58,542 nucleotides of DNA from Gemmatimonadota bacterium (lineage in GTDB: Bacteria > Gemmatimonadota > Gemmatimonadetes > Gemmatimonadales > Gemmatimonadaceae): assembly GCA_021413975.1 (NCBI GenBank), contig JAIOPJ010000019.1, positions 1-58,542 on the forward strand, given 5' to 3'. The notes under the pieces are model-generated. The model saw only the letters and a program-made list of their open reading frames with translations, did no database searches and was not told where the DNA came from. Below, piece by piece: positions 33,680 through 41,839 of this stretch. Within the stretch, counting starts at the first letter, position 1; each line of letters opens with the position of its first letter. The position numbers and the translations under genes are program-made.

Positions 33680-34213
33680 CTAGAAGCGGATGCCGATGGT
33701 GACGGGCAACGTGTTCGTCGACGAGCCGTCCGACTGGATCGAGAGGAAGCGGATCTCGGTGAAGAAGTTCTTCCCCCAGTCGTAACCGCCGCCGACGTTG
33801 AAGGCCAGGTCCGAGCTGTCGGAAGAGCCACCACCCACGGCGTTCGCCTTGGTCTGGTAGAAGCCGAGGCCGCCGAAGAAGTACGGCTTGAGCGCGCTCG
33901 TCGTCGTGATCGGCATGACGAGGTTCGCCACCCCGCCGAGCAACGTGGCGTTGTCGAGGCCAGGCACATCGCCGCCGTAGGTGCCGAAGTCACCATTCAA
34001 GCGAAGCTTCAACTTGTCGCCGAGCGGCATCTGGATGTGCCCGCCCACATGGATGCCGAGGCCGACCGCGTCGCCGAAGTCACCCATCGGCAGTGCGACG
34101 CCGGCGCTCAGGCCGAAGCGGGACGAGCCCGCCATCTGGGCGTTGGCGCTGGCCGTGACGACGAGGAGCAGGGCCGCGGAGGCGGCGAGACCACGAAGAA
34201 CCGTGCGGATCAT
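33680..34213 (-). CDS. Outer-membrane beta-barrel protein (OmpX/OmpA-barrel type)
   Basis: The ATG at 34213 gives 177 residues; AGGAG lies seven bases upstream. The N-terminus RTVLRGLAASAALLLVVTAS forms a signal peptide cleaved near ANA-QM. The mature part alternates polar and hydrophobic residues in strands (GLSAGVALPMGDF, KLKLRLNGDFGTY, YFFGGLGFYQTK) and ends with IGIRF, whose terminal Phe fits the BAM recognition signal. A small eight-strand barrel is likely. The role is unknown. Confidence 0.85.
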   Translation of the reverse strand: MIRTVLRGLAASAALLLVVTASANAQMAGSSRFGLSAGVALPMGDFGDAVGLGIHVGGHIQMPLGDKLKLRLNGDFGTYGGDVPGLDNATLLGGVANLVMPITTTSALKPYFFGGLGFYQTKANAVGGGSSDSSDLAFNVGGGYDWGKNFFTEIRFLSIQSDGSSTNTLPVTIGIRF

Positions 34214-34287
34214 GGAGTGACTCCTGTGCGAGGGGTGGACCGAAGCCCTCAGGCTTCTCCTTACATGACGTCCCAGCGCGGTCGTGG

Positions 34288-36111
34288 TCACGCCCCTGCG
34301 GGGACCGACTCCACCTCGAGCTCCTCCTCCATCTGCTGTCGCCGGAGCAGCGTCCAGTACCTCCCCCGGGCCGCCAACAACTCCTCGTGCCGACCCTGCT
34401 CGACCACCAGGCCGTCGTCGAGCACGATGATCCAGTGTGCATCGCGGATCGCCGTGATGCGGTGCGAGGCGATCACGGCGGTCCGGCCGGCGAGCGCCTC
34501 GCGCAGCCCGCGCAGGATCGCCGCCTCGGTGTGCGTGTCCACGGCCGAGAGGGCATCGTCGAGGATCACCACGGACGGACGACGCGCGAGCGCCCGGGCC
34601 ATCGCCGCGCGCTGCTTCTGGCCGCCGGAGAGGTTCACGCCGCGCTCGCCGAGCATCGTCGCGAACCCGCCCGGGAAGCCGTCGATCGCTTCGGTGAGCT
34701 GCGCCACGCCGGCCGCCCAGTGCGCGTCGGCCTCGCTGGTCGACCCGTACATGAGGTTGTCGATGATCGTCTCGCTGAAGAGGAGGCTCTCCTGCGGGAC
34801 GAAGCCGATCTCGCGGCGCAGCACGTCGAGCGGCAGGTCGCGCACGTCCACGCCGTCGAGGAGCACGCGTCCCTGCGTCGGGTCGGCGAGGCGCGGGATG
34901 AGCTCGAGCAGCGTCGTCTTGCTCGATCCCGTCGCGCCGACGATGCCGAGCGTGGAGCCCGCGGGCACCGAGACGGAGACGTCGCGCAGCACGGTGCGCC
35001 CGGCAGTCCCGTCCGGTGCGGCATGCGTGAAGCCCACGCGCTCGAACGTGAGCGTGCGTCCGCCGACGGTCGGGGGCAGTGTGGCGACGCCACGGGGCGG
35101 TTCGGAGTCGCGGATCGCCGGCTGGGCGTCGAGGATCGCCAGGAGCCGCGTCATGGAGGCCGCGCCGCGCTGGAAGAGGCTCGTGACCCATCCGAGTGCG
35201 ATCAACGGCCAGGTGAGGTTCGCGAGATAGAGCCCGAAGGCGACGAAGGCGCCGATCGAGAGCGTCCCCGCGAGCACCATCGCGCCGCCGAGCCCCAGGA
35301 CCGCGGCCGCTCCGAGTCCCGCCAGCAGTGCGAAGCTCGGATTCATGAGGCCGTTGAGGCGCACGAGCCGCAGGTTCTTCCCGAGGTATCCCGCACTCAG
35401 CTCGGTGAAGCGCGCCAACTCGGCGCCCTCCTGCTGATAGGCGCGCACGATCCGCACGCCGGAGAGGTGTTCCTGGACATGGGTCGTCAGGTCGCCGAAC
35501 TGCGCCTGCACGCGCTCGAACCGCCGGTGGATCGCGCGGCCGAGTCCGAGGGTGACGATCGGCAGCGGCACCATCGGGAGCAGCGCGAGCAGCGTGAGCC
35601 GAGGGCTGATCGAGAACATGAAGCTCAGCGCGAAGATGCCGCCGAAGATCGTGTTCGTCAGGTACATCACCGCAGGCCCGACGGCCATGCGGACGGCCCC
35701 GAGGTCGTTCGTGAGGCGGGCCATCACCTCGCCGGTGCGGTTACGGCCGTACCAGGCCGGGTCGAGACGCGTGAGGCGGGCGAAGAGCGCGTCGCGCAGG
35801 TCGTTCTCGACCACCCGCGACACGCCGTTGAGGATGTTCCGCATCTGGAAGCGGAACCACCCCATGACGAGCGTCAGGCCGACCATGGTGGCGGCGATGT
35901 CGAGGACCGCGCGCACGGGGGCCCCCGCCGCCATCGCGTCGATCGCGCGGCGGATGAGCGTCGGCATGAGGTTCGCCAGGGCCGTGGAGACGACGACGCA
36001 AGCGAGCCCCCAGACGAACTGCCGGAGGTACGGCCGGGCCCACGGCAGGAGGCGTGTGAGGGATGTCACAAAGGGGGAATTCGTTGCAGGAAGGCGGTCC
36101 GGGAGCGACAT
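34288..36111 (-). CDS. ABC exporter half-transporter (MdlA/YheI type)
   Basis: The 607-residue protein fuses a six-helix transmembrane domain to an ATPase domain. The ATPase has the signature LSGGQKQR and D-loop SAVDTHTE, but Walker A reads GATGSSKT, with Ser where Gly is usual, and Walker B ends VVILDDALS, with Asp where the catalytic Glu is usual. This pattern is known from one subunit of heterodimeric exporters such as YheI/YheH and MdlA/MdlB, yet no partner gene is adjacent. The start is only 38 bases from the divergent lipoprotein gene. The substrate is unknown. Confidence 0.92.
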   Translation of the reverse strand: MSLPDRLPATNSPFVTSLTRLLPWARPYLRQFVWGLACVVVSTALANLMPTLIRRAIDAMAAGAPVRAVLDIAATMVGLTLVMGWFRFQMRNILNGVSRVVENDLRDALFARLTRLDPAWYGRNRTGEVMARLTNDLGAVRMAVGPAVMYLTNTIFGGIFALSFMFSISPRLTLLALLPMVPLPIVTLGLGRAIHRRFERVQAQFGDLTTHVQEHLSGVRIVRAYQQEGAELARFTELSAGYLGKNLRLVRLNGLMNPSFALLAGLGAAAVLGLGGAMVLAGTLSIGAFVAFGLYLANLTWPLIALGWVTSLFQRGAASMTRLLAILDAQPAIRDSEPPRGVATLPPTVGGRTLTFERVGFTHAAPDGTAGRTVLRDVSVSVPAGSTLGIVGATGSSKTTLLELIPRLADPTQGRVLLDGVDVRDLPLDVLRREIGFVPQESLLFSETIIDNLMYGSTSEADAHWAAGVAQLTEAIDGFPGGFATMLGERGVNLSGGQKQRAAMARALARRPSVVILDDALSAVDTHTEAAILRGLREALAGRTAVIASHRITAIRDAHWIIVLDDGLVVEQGRHEELLAARGRYWTLLRRQQMEEELEVESVPAGA

Positions 36112-36149
36112 TTCATATTCGGTCCGGTACCCCCACTTCGGAGATGCAG

Positions 36150-36944
36150 ATGTTCGCGAATATTATCCGGCGGTCCCTCGCCCCGCTCCTCATCGTCTCG
36201 GTCGCCGTCGCCTGCGGTGGCAAGGACGCGTCCGACCAGGCTGCGCGCGACATCCAGCTCGCGCCGCAGGACACCACCAAGCCCATGAACGACACGGCGC
36301 CGACGACCGCCGAGCCCGCTCCGGCCCCGGCCCCGACGCCGGCCCCGCCGACGACGAAGGCCCCGGCTCCGCGCCCGGCCGCCACGACGCCGACGAAGGC
36401 AGCGCCGCGCGCCGGCACGATCGCCGCCGGCACCTCGTTCGCCGTCACGACCGGCACGCGCATGTGCACCAACACGCACAAGGTCGGTGACACCTTCACC
36501 GCGACCCTCGGCGCCGACGTCATGGGCACCAACGGCGCCAGGATCCCGGCGGGCTCGGTCGTGACGCTCACGGTCACGGAGTCGGCGATCTCGAAGAACT
36601 CCAAGGACCAGTGGAAGTTCGCGTTCGACGTCGTCTCGGTGACGGTCGGCTCGCAGACCTACGCGATCGAGGGTGACGTGACCAACGTCGCGACGATCGA
36701 GGCGGTGCGGTCGCAGAGCACCGGCCAGCAGGTCGGCAAGGTCGCGACGGGTGCCGCGGTCGGCGCGGTCGCCGGTCGCCTGCTCGGCAAGAACACCAAG
36801 GGCACGGTCATCGGCGCCGCGGTCGGCGCGGCGGCGGGTGGCGCGGTCGCAGCCGGCACGGCCGACTACGAAGGCTGCCTCGCCGAGAACGGCACGATCA
36901 CGATCGCGATCACCAAGGCGCTCTCGATCAAGGCGACGAACTGA
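36150..36944 (+). CDS. Lipoprotein with glycine-zipper domain
   Basis: The ATG at 36150 is preferred over 36144 because GGAG lies six bases before it. The first 20 residues form a lipoprotein signal with lipobox VAVAC. A Pro/Ala/Thr-rich linker (residues 40-80) leads to a beta-rich domain and then a glycine-zipper region GKVATGAAVGAVAGRLLGK ... GAAVGAAAGGAVAAGT, which can insert in or pack on membranes. A C-terminal strand region closes the protein of 264 residues. It probably stabilises the outer membrane or periplasm; no specific function is known. Confidence 0.83.
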   Translation: MFANIIRRSLAPLLIVSVAVACGGKDASDQAARDIQLAPQDTTKPMNDTAPTTAEPAPAPAPTPAPPTTKAPAPRPAATTPTKAAPRAGTIAAGTSFAVTTGTRMCTNTHKVGDTFTATLGADVMGTNGARIPAGSVVTLTVTESAISKNSKDQWKFAFDVVSVTVGSQTYAIEGDVTNVATIEAVRSQSTGQQVGKVATGAAVGAVAGRLLGKNTKGTVIGAAVGAAAGGAVAAGTADYEGCLAENGTITIAITKALSIKATN

Positions 36945-36984
36945 GTCGTTGGTCGCTGGTGAGGGCAGGGTAGGGCAACTGCTC

Positions 36985-37141
36985 TCACCACCGAGGCACC
37001 GGGGCACCGGGAACTGCGGAGGGTAACCCTCCGTCTGACGTCGTCCATCCCGGTTCTCCTGACGACAAACAATGAGGGCCCGGTGACCACGCGTCGCCGG
37101 GCCCTCTGCCTTCTCGGTGTCCTCGGTGCCTCGGTGGTGAA
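36985..37141. repeat. Intergenic palindromic repeat, copy 5 (CACCGAGG type) with nested hairpins
   Basis: The arms are TCACCACCGAGGCACCGGGG and CCTCGGTGCCTCGGTGGTGA. GAACTGCGG follows the left arm and GGCAACTGC precedes it, as in copies 1 and 3. The centre carries its own inverted repeats: CGGAGGGTAACCCTCCG at 37017-37033, GTCGTC/GACGAC, and a 10-base GC stem at 37074-37106. It sits between convergent genes (lipoprotein and ggt), where it could serve as a bidirectional terminator. Confidence 0.9.
37074..37106. terminator. GC-rich hairpin inside repeat copy 5
   Basis: GAGGGCCCGG pairs perfectly with CCGGGCCCTC around a 13-base loop. It lies between convergent genes, but no T tract follows on either strand, so intrinsic termination is uncertain. 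Confidence 0.45.
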
Positions 37142-37159
37142 GGCGGTTCGCAGGAACGG

Positions 37160-38914
37160 CTAGTACCCGACCGCCGCCCCCGCCGACCGCGGCTCCCGCA
37201 CCCCGTGCCAGCCCCCCGGCACCCGCATCACGGCGTTCACGTTCGCGATCCCCGGCGTCGTCGCGATCGTGTGCCCCATGGCCCGCAGCCGCGCGACGGT
37301 CTCCTCGCTGAAGCCCACGCTCTCGAGCCGGATCTCGTCCGGCAGCGACTGGTGATGCATCCGCGGCGCGCGCATGGCGTCGGCGAGGTTCATGTGATGC
37401 TCGATCACGTTGAGGATCACCTGGCTCGTGGCCGTGATGATCGTGGGGCCGCCGGCACCGCCGACCACGAGCAGCACCTCACCATTCGCGTCGAGCACGA
37501 TCGTCGGCGACATGGCCGAGAGCATGCGCTTGCCGGGCTGCACCGCGTTCGCCTCGCCCTGCACGAGCCCGAACATGTTGGCCGTTCCGGGCTGTGCGGC
37601 GAAGTCGTCCATCTCGTTGTTCATGAAGAAGCCGCCACCCGGGATCCACACCGCCGATCCATAACCGCCATTGAGCGTCGTGGTGGTCGCGACGGCATTC
37701 CCCGCGTGATCCACGACCGAGTAGTGCGTCGTGTGCTCCGGCTCCGGTGCCTGCTGGAAGGCCGGCGTCCTGGAGGCATGCGCGCGGTCGATCTGCTGCG
37801 CGAGGGTCCGGGCGTACGCCTTGGACGTGAGTTCGTCGCGCGGCACCGGCACGAAGTCGGCGTCGGCGAGCTTGGAGTTGCGGTCGATGAACGAGCGGCG
37901 GAAGGTCTCGGCGAGCAGATGCACGTACTCGGCGCTGCCGAACGGCGGCAGCGGCGCGAAGGTCTCGAGGATGTTGAACGACTCGGTCATGGTGATGCCG
38001 CCCGACGAGGCCGGTGGCATGGTGATGAGCGTGTGGCCGCGATAGGTCGAGATGACCGGCTCGCGCCACTTCGGTTCATAGCGACGCAGGTCCTCGCGCG
38101 TGATGATGCCGCCGCCGCGCTGCATCTCGGCCACGAGCGACTCGGCGATCGGGCCGTCGTAGAACGCCTGCGGCCCGCGCTCGGCGATGAGCTGCAGCGA
38201 GCGCGCGAGGTCGGACTGCACCAGCTGCGTGCCGGGCGTGACCACCGCGCCGCCGGGGAAGAAGGTCGCGCATCCGGCGAACCGGCAGAGTCGTTCCTGA
38301 GCGCCGCGGAGCGAACGGAAGAGCGCGCTGTCGACCACGAAGCCTTCGCGCGCGAGCCGGATCGCCGGCGCCATCACCTGCGCGAGCGACATGGTGCCGA
38401 AGCGCTGCAGCGCCGCATCGAGTCCGGCGACCGCCCCCGGCACGCCGGAGGCGAGGTGACCGACCACGCTCCGGTCCGTGAGCTTGCCGGTGGAGTCGAC
38501 GAACATGTTACGGGTCGCCGCGAGCGGGGCGATCTCGCGATAGTCGAGCGCCGCGGTGCGGCCGTCGGCCATCCGGATCACCATGAAGCCCCCACCGCCG
38601 ATGTTCCCGGCGAACGGATAGGTCACCGCGAGCGCGAAGCCGGTGGCGACGGCCGCATCGACCGCATTGCCGCCGGCCTTGAGGATCTCCGTGCCGGCGG
38701 TGCTCGCCAGTCCGGAGTTGCTCGAGACCATCGCATTCGCGCCGAACACCGCCTCGCGCGCTTCGGGGAAGCGGAAGCCGCCGGCGAACGTGCCCGAGTA
38801 GCGGGCATCCGTTTGCGTGGGTGTCGGTGCCGGTGTGGGGCGGCAGGCCGAGACCGTGAGGGCGGCGAGCGTCAGGAGAGCTGAGAGGTGCTTGCGCATG
38901 TGTTCGGGTTTCAT
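37160..38914 (-). CDS. ggt: Gamma-glutamyltransferase, lipoprotein form
   Basis: The enzyme cleaves gamma-glutamyl bonds of glutathione-like compounds after self-cleavage into two subunits. The ATG at 38914 gives 584 residues (38899 is an alternative). The signal ends in LTVSAC, a lipobox. The large subunit has GGNAVDAAVATGFALAVTYP and GGGGFMVIR-like segments. The nucleophile is the second Thr of TTHYSVVD, followed by TTTLNGGYGS and the typical small-subunit sequence. It is probably anchored in the periplasm. The gene lies between two palindromic repeat copies. Confidence 0.95.
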   Translation of the reverse strand: MKPEHMRKHLSALLTLAALTVSACRPTPAPTPTQTDARYSGTFAGGFRFPEAREAVFGANAMVSSNSGLASTAGTEILKAGGNAVDAAVATGFALAVTYPFAGNIGGGGFMVIRMADGRTAALDYREIAPLAATRNMFVDSTGKLTDRSVVGHLASGVPGAVAGLDAALQRFGTMSLAQVMAPAIRLAREGFVVDSALFRSLRGAQERLCRFAGCATFFPGGAVVTPGTQLVQSDLARSLQLIAERGPQAFYDGPIAESLVAEMQRGGGIITREDLRRYEPKWREPVISTYRGHTLITMPPASSGGITMTESFNILETFAPLPPFGSAEYVHLLAETFRRSFIDRNSKLADADFVPVPRDELTSKAYARTLAQQIDRAHASRTPAFQQAPEPEHTTHYSVVDHAGNAVATTTTLNGGYGSAVWIPGGGFFMNNEMDDFAAQPGTANMFGLVQGEANAVQPGKRMLSAMSPTIVLDANGEVLLVVGGAGGPTIITATSQVILNVIEHHMNLADAMRAPRMHHQSLPDEIRLESVGFSEETVARLRAMGHTIATTPGIANVNAVMRVPGGWHGVREPRSAGAAVGY

Positions 38915-38929
38915 GGGAGTGAACTGCAC

Positions 38930-38970
38930 TTCACCACAGGGGCACAGGGAGAACAGGGAACGACCTGGCT
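38930..38970. repeat. Solo arm of the palindromic repeat, copy 6 (CACAGGGG type)
   Basis: TTCACCACAGGGGCACAGGG followed by GAACAGGGAAC matches the left arm of the CACAGGGG type, including the upstream word GAACTGC. No matching right arm is found before the stop of the next minus-strand gene at 39014; only CCCTCTTC-like remnants are present. It is therefore a half or decayed copy, upstream of ggt. Confidence 0.75.
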
Positions 38971-39013
38971 CGGGCGAGCGAGGACGCTCCCTCTTCTTTC
39001 ATCCTTCATCCTC

Positions 39014-39658
39014 CTACCTTCGTCCTCGGAGCATCACCCGCACCCCGACCCGCGTCGTATACTGCCGCACCATCCGCGAGCGCCCCGACGGCAGTCCCTC
39101 CGACGATCCCCAGAGCGTCGAGACGTCCTGCACCAGGTTGAACGCCGCCCGGCTGCCGAGCGTGAAGCCGAAGCCGTAGCCGACCACGAGCGTGAACGCG
39201 TTGCGCGCCTTCCGTTCATCGGCCGTGAGGGCGTCGGTGCCCGAATACGCGGTCCACTGCGAGAGGCCGAGACCCACGTCCACGATCTGGTGCGCCCCTT
39301 CCGTCTCCGGAGTGCGGAAGGCGGCGAGGTACTGCCGGAGCTGGATGGTGCCGTCGGAGAAGCCCGTCGCCGAACCACCCGAGCGGGCGATCGGCACGTC
39401 GGCGACCGATCCCACGAGGGCGAGGGAGCCGCTCTTGGTGCCGAGCTCGAGCGCCGCGCGATACTGCATCGCCTCGCCGAGGTACCACTGCGCCCCGCTC
39501 TGACCGTCGAACCGGTCCTGCGTCTGCAGGAATCCGGCATGGACGCTCACCGAGAGCGGGCGACGCGACTCGTCGAGCGACGGGACCTTGATGAGCTGAG
39601 CGCCGGCACGGGAGGCGCACAGGAGGGCGACGGCGAGGGCGAGGGTGCGAGTGGTCAT
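39014..39658 (-). CDS. Predicted secreted outer-membrane-like protein
   Basis: The 214-residue protein starts at the ATG at 39658 with a signal peptide (TRTLALAVALLCASRAGAQ). The rest is strand-rich with alternating residues (SVSVHAGFLQTQDRF, YRAALELGTKSGSLALVG, FTLVVGYGFGFTLGSRAAF, RVGVRVMLRGRR), which suggests a small beta-barrel or periplasmic beta protein. I do not recognise a family. CCGTAACTT, the same nine bases as in the trpS promoter, lies 10 bases before the ATG. The divergent murQ gene begins 88 bases away. Confidence 0.7.
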   Translation of the reverse strand: MTTRTLALAVALLCASRAGAQLIKVPSLDESRRPLSVSVHAGFLQTQDRFDGQSGAQWYLGEAMQYRAALELGTKSGSLALVGSVADVPIARSGGSATGFSDGTIQLRQYLAAFRTPETEGAHQIVDVGLGLSQWTAYSGTDALTADERKARNAFTLVVGYGFGFTLGSRAAFNLVQDVSTLWGSSEGLPSGRSRMVRQYTTRVGVRVMLRGRR

Positions 39659-39668
39659 GTCGCTCGAT

Positions 39669-39674
39669 AAGTTA
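39669..39674 (-). promoter_or_regulatory. Predicted -10 element of the secreted barrel-like gene
   Basis: On the minus strand CCGTAACTT is identical to the trpS -10 context. TAACTT begins 16 bases before the ATG at 39658, predicting a leader of only about four bases. The -35 position (TGTCGC) is a weak match. Confidence 0.4.
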
Positions 39675-39746
39675 CGGGACGCGGGGCGCAGGCGACACCG
39701 ATGACGCCGGGCGGGCCCGCCGCCTCCTCTCAGACCCCGCCCCCTC

Positions 39747-40664
39747 GTGCTCGATCCCCGGGTCACCGAGCGCCGCAATCCGCGCAGCGCCGACATCGAC
39801 GTCGCGACCGCGATCCAGATCGTCGACCTGATGAACGTCGAGGACCGCGGCGTGGCCGACGCCGTCGCTACGCAGCGCCTCGCGATCGCGCGCGCGATCG
39901 AACTCGCCGAAGAGGCCTTTCGCGCTGGGCACCGGTTGTTCTACGCCGGTGCGGGGACCTCGGGCCGGCTGGGTGTGCTCGACGCGTCGGAGTGCCCCCC
40001 CACCTTCGGCAGCGATCCCACGCTGGTGCAGGGCATCATCGCCGGAGGGCCGGCCGCGCTCACGCGTTCGCAGGAGGGGGCCGAGGACCGCCCCGACGGC
40101 GCCCGCGCCGACCTCACCGCCGCCGGAGTCGCCGCGGGGGACTTCGTCCTCGGCATCGCGGCGAGCGGGACCACGCCGTACGTGCGCGCCGCGATCGAGC
40201 ATGCGCGCGCCCTCGGCGCGCGCACCGGCATCCTCGCCTGCTCGCCCCCCGCGCCCGAGATCCTCAGTGCGGTGGACGTCGCGATCGTCCCGGTCACCGG
40301 GCCCGAAGTGGTCACCGGTTCGACACGACTCAAGGCGGGGACCGCGACGAAGATGGTGCTCAACATGATCACCACCGGCGCCATGGTCCGGCTCGGCAAG
40401 ACCTATGGCAACCTCATGGTCGACCTGCAGGCCACCAACGACAAGCTCAGGGACCGCGCCGAGCGTCTCGTGATCACCACCTGCGATCTCACGCGCGACG
40501 ACGCGCGCGCGCTGCTCGCGCGCGCGCACGGGCACGTGAAGGTCGCGATCACCATGCACAAGCTCGGCGTCGACCGCCCGACCGCGCTCGCCCGGCTCGG
40601 CACGGCCGGCGGCGTGATCCGTCGCGTCGTGCCCGACGCGCCGCCGCCGGTGGAAGGCGCGTGA
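39747..40664 (+). CDS. murQ: N-acetylmuramic acid 6-phosphate etherase
   Basis: MurQ removes the lactyl ether from MurNAc-6-phosphate to give GlcNAc-6-phosphate in cell-wall recycling. The 305-residue protein from GTG 39747 begins with the conserved TERRNPRSADID. The SIS-fold active region has GAGTSGRLGVLDASECPPTFG. GIAASGTTPYVRAAIEHA and the C-terminal GAMVRLGKTYGNLMVDL with AITMHKLG are diagnostic. It overlaps anmK by four bases, as in operons that convert anhydro-MurNAc to GlcNAc-6-P. Confidence 0.97.
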   Translation: MLDPRVTERRNPRSADIDVATAIQIVDLMNVEDRGVADAVATQRLAIARAIELAEEAFRAGHRLFYAGAGTSGRLGVLDASECPPTFGSDPTLVQGIIAGGPAALTRSQEGAEDRPDGARADLTAAGVAAGDFVLGIAASGTTPYVRAAIEHARALGARTGILACSPPAPEILSAVDVAIVPVTGPEVVTGSTRLKAGTATKMVLNMITTGAMVRLGKTYGNLMVDLQATNDKLRDRAERLVITTCDLTRDDARALLARAHGHVKVAITMHKLGVDRPTALARLGTAGGVIRRVVPDAPPPVEGA

Positions 40665-41839
40665 CCGTCATGCAGAGTGAGCAGCCCGAGCCGTCGCGCG
40701 AGGTGATGCCCGCCCAGGTCCTCGTCGGCCTCATGTCGGGCACGTCGCTCGACGGCATCACGGCGGCGGTCGTGCGCTTCCACGAGGACGCCCAAGGGCG
40801 CGTGAGACCGGAACTGCTCGCGCACGTCTCCCGTGCGTACGACGCCGCCACGCGGGCACGCCTCGCCGCCGCACTCGTGGGCGCGTCACCGAGCGAGTAC
40901 ACGCGCCTCGACTTCGAACTCGGCGGCTGGCTCGCCGACGCCGCGCTCGCCGCGGTCGCCGAGGCGGGGATTCCACGAGAGGAGATCGCCGCGATCGCTT
41001 CGCACGGGCACACGGTCTGGCACGAGCCGCCGCACGGCACCTGGCAGTTCGGTGCACCGGCGGTGATCGCCGAGCGCACCGGCATCGACGTGATCGCCGA
41101 CTTCCGCACACGCGACGTCGCCGCCGGCGGGCAGGGCGCGCCGCTCGTCCCCATCGCCGACGCACTGCTCTTCGCCCACGACACACGGTGGCGGGTGTTG
41201 CAGAACATCGGCGGCATCGGCAACCTCACGGTCGTCCCGCCAGCCGGCGCACTCGAAGGCGTGCGGGCGTTCGACACCGGCCCCGGGGTCTGTGTGATCG
41301 ACGGCGTGACGCGGCTGCTGCGCCCCGACCTCCCGTACGACGTGAACGGCGCACTCGCCGCGAAGGGCACGCCGATCGAGCCGGTGATCGAGCAGTTGCT
41401 CGCCGACCCCTGGCTCGCGGCCGAACCGCCCAAGTCCACGGGGCGGGAGAAGTACACCGCGCACTACATCGCGTCGTTCGTCGCGGCCTGCCGGGCGGCG
41501 CGCCCGATGTGCAGCGTGGAGGACATCATCTGCACGGCCACCTGGTTCACCGCGCGCACGATCGGCCTCGCACTCGAGCGCTTCGTGCCGCAACCGCTCG
41601 GGGACGTGCTCCTCTCCGGCGGTGGCGCGCGGAACCCCGTGCTGCGCGAAGCGATCGCCATGACGCTCGCGCCTCGCCATGTGCGCGCATTCGATCGCGA
41701 CTTCTTCGATGGCGATGCCAAGGAGGCGGTCGCCTTCGCCTTCCTCGGCTGGCTGCACCTGCACCGTCGCGCGGGCAACGTCCCCTCGGCGACCGGGGCG
41801 CGTGGTCCCCGCGTGCTCGGCGCCCTCCACCCCGCGTGA
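40661..41839 (+). CDS. anmK: Anhydro-N-acetylmuramic acid kinase
   Basis: AnmK opens and phosphorylates 1,6-anhydro-MurNAc to MurNAc-6-phosphate, the substrate of MurQ encoded just upstream. The protein has 392 residues from the overlapping GTG (an ATG nine bases later is possible). The family start GLMSGTSLDGITAAVVRF is clear. ASHGHTVWHEP, the PVPIADALLF-like loop (here LVPIADALLF), NIGGIGNLT and FDTGPGVCVID follow, and GGGARNPVLREAI lies near the end. The length is normal. Confidence 0.97.
   Translation: MTVMQSEQPEPSREVMPAQVLVGLMSGTSLDGITAAVVRFHEDAQGRVRPELLAHVSRAYDAATRARLAAALVGASPSEYTRLDFELGGWLADAALAAVAEAGIPREEIAAIASHGHTVWHEPPHGTWQFGAPAVIAERTGIDVIADFRTRDVAAGGQGAPLVPIADALLFAHDTRWRVLQNIGGIGNLTVVPPAGALEGVRAFDTGPGVCVIDGVTRLLRPDLPYDVNGALAAKGTPIEPVIEQLLADPWLAAEPPKSTGREKYTAHYIASFVAACRAARPMCSVEDIICTATWFTARTIGLALERFVPQPLGDVLLSGGGARNPVLREAIAMTLAPRHVRAFDRDFFDGDAKEAVAFAFLGWLHLHRRAGNVPSATGARGPRVLGALHPA

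Noticed and set aside
5277..38970. CRISPR array
   Set aside because: The repeats are dispersed kilobases apart, are long palindromes with unrelated centres, and no cas genes are present.
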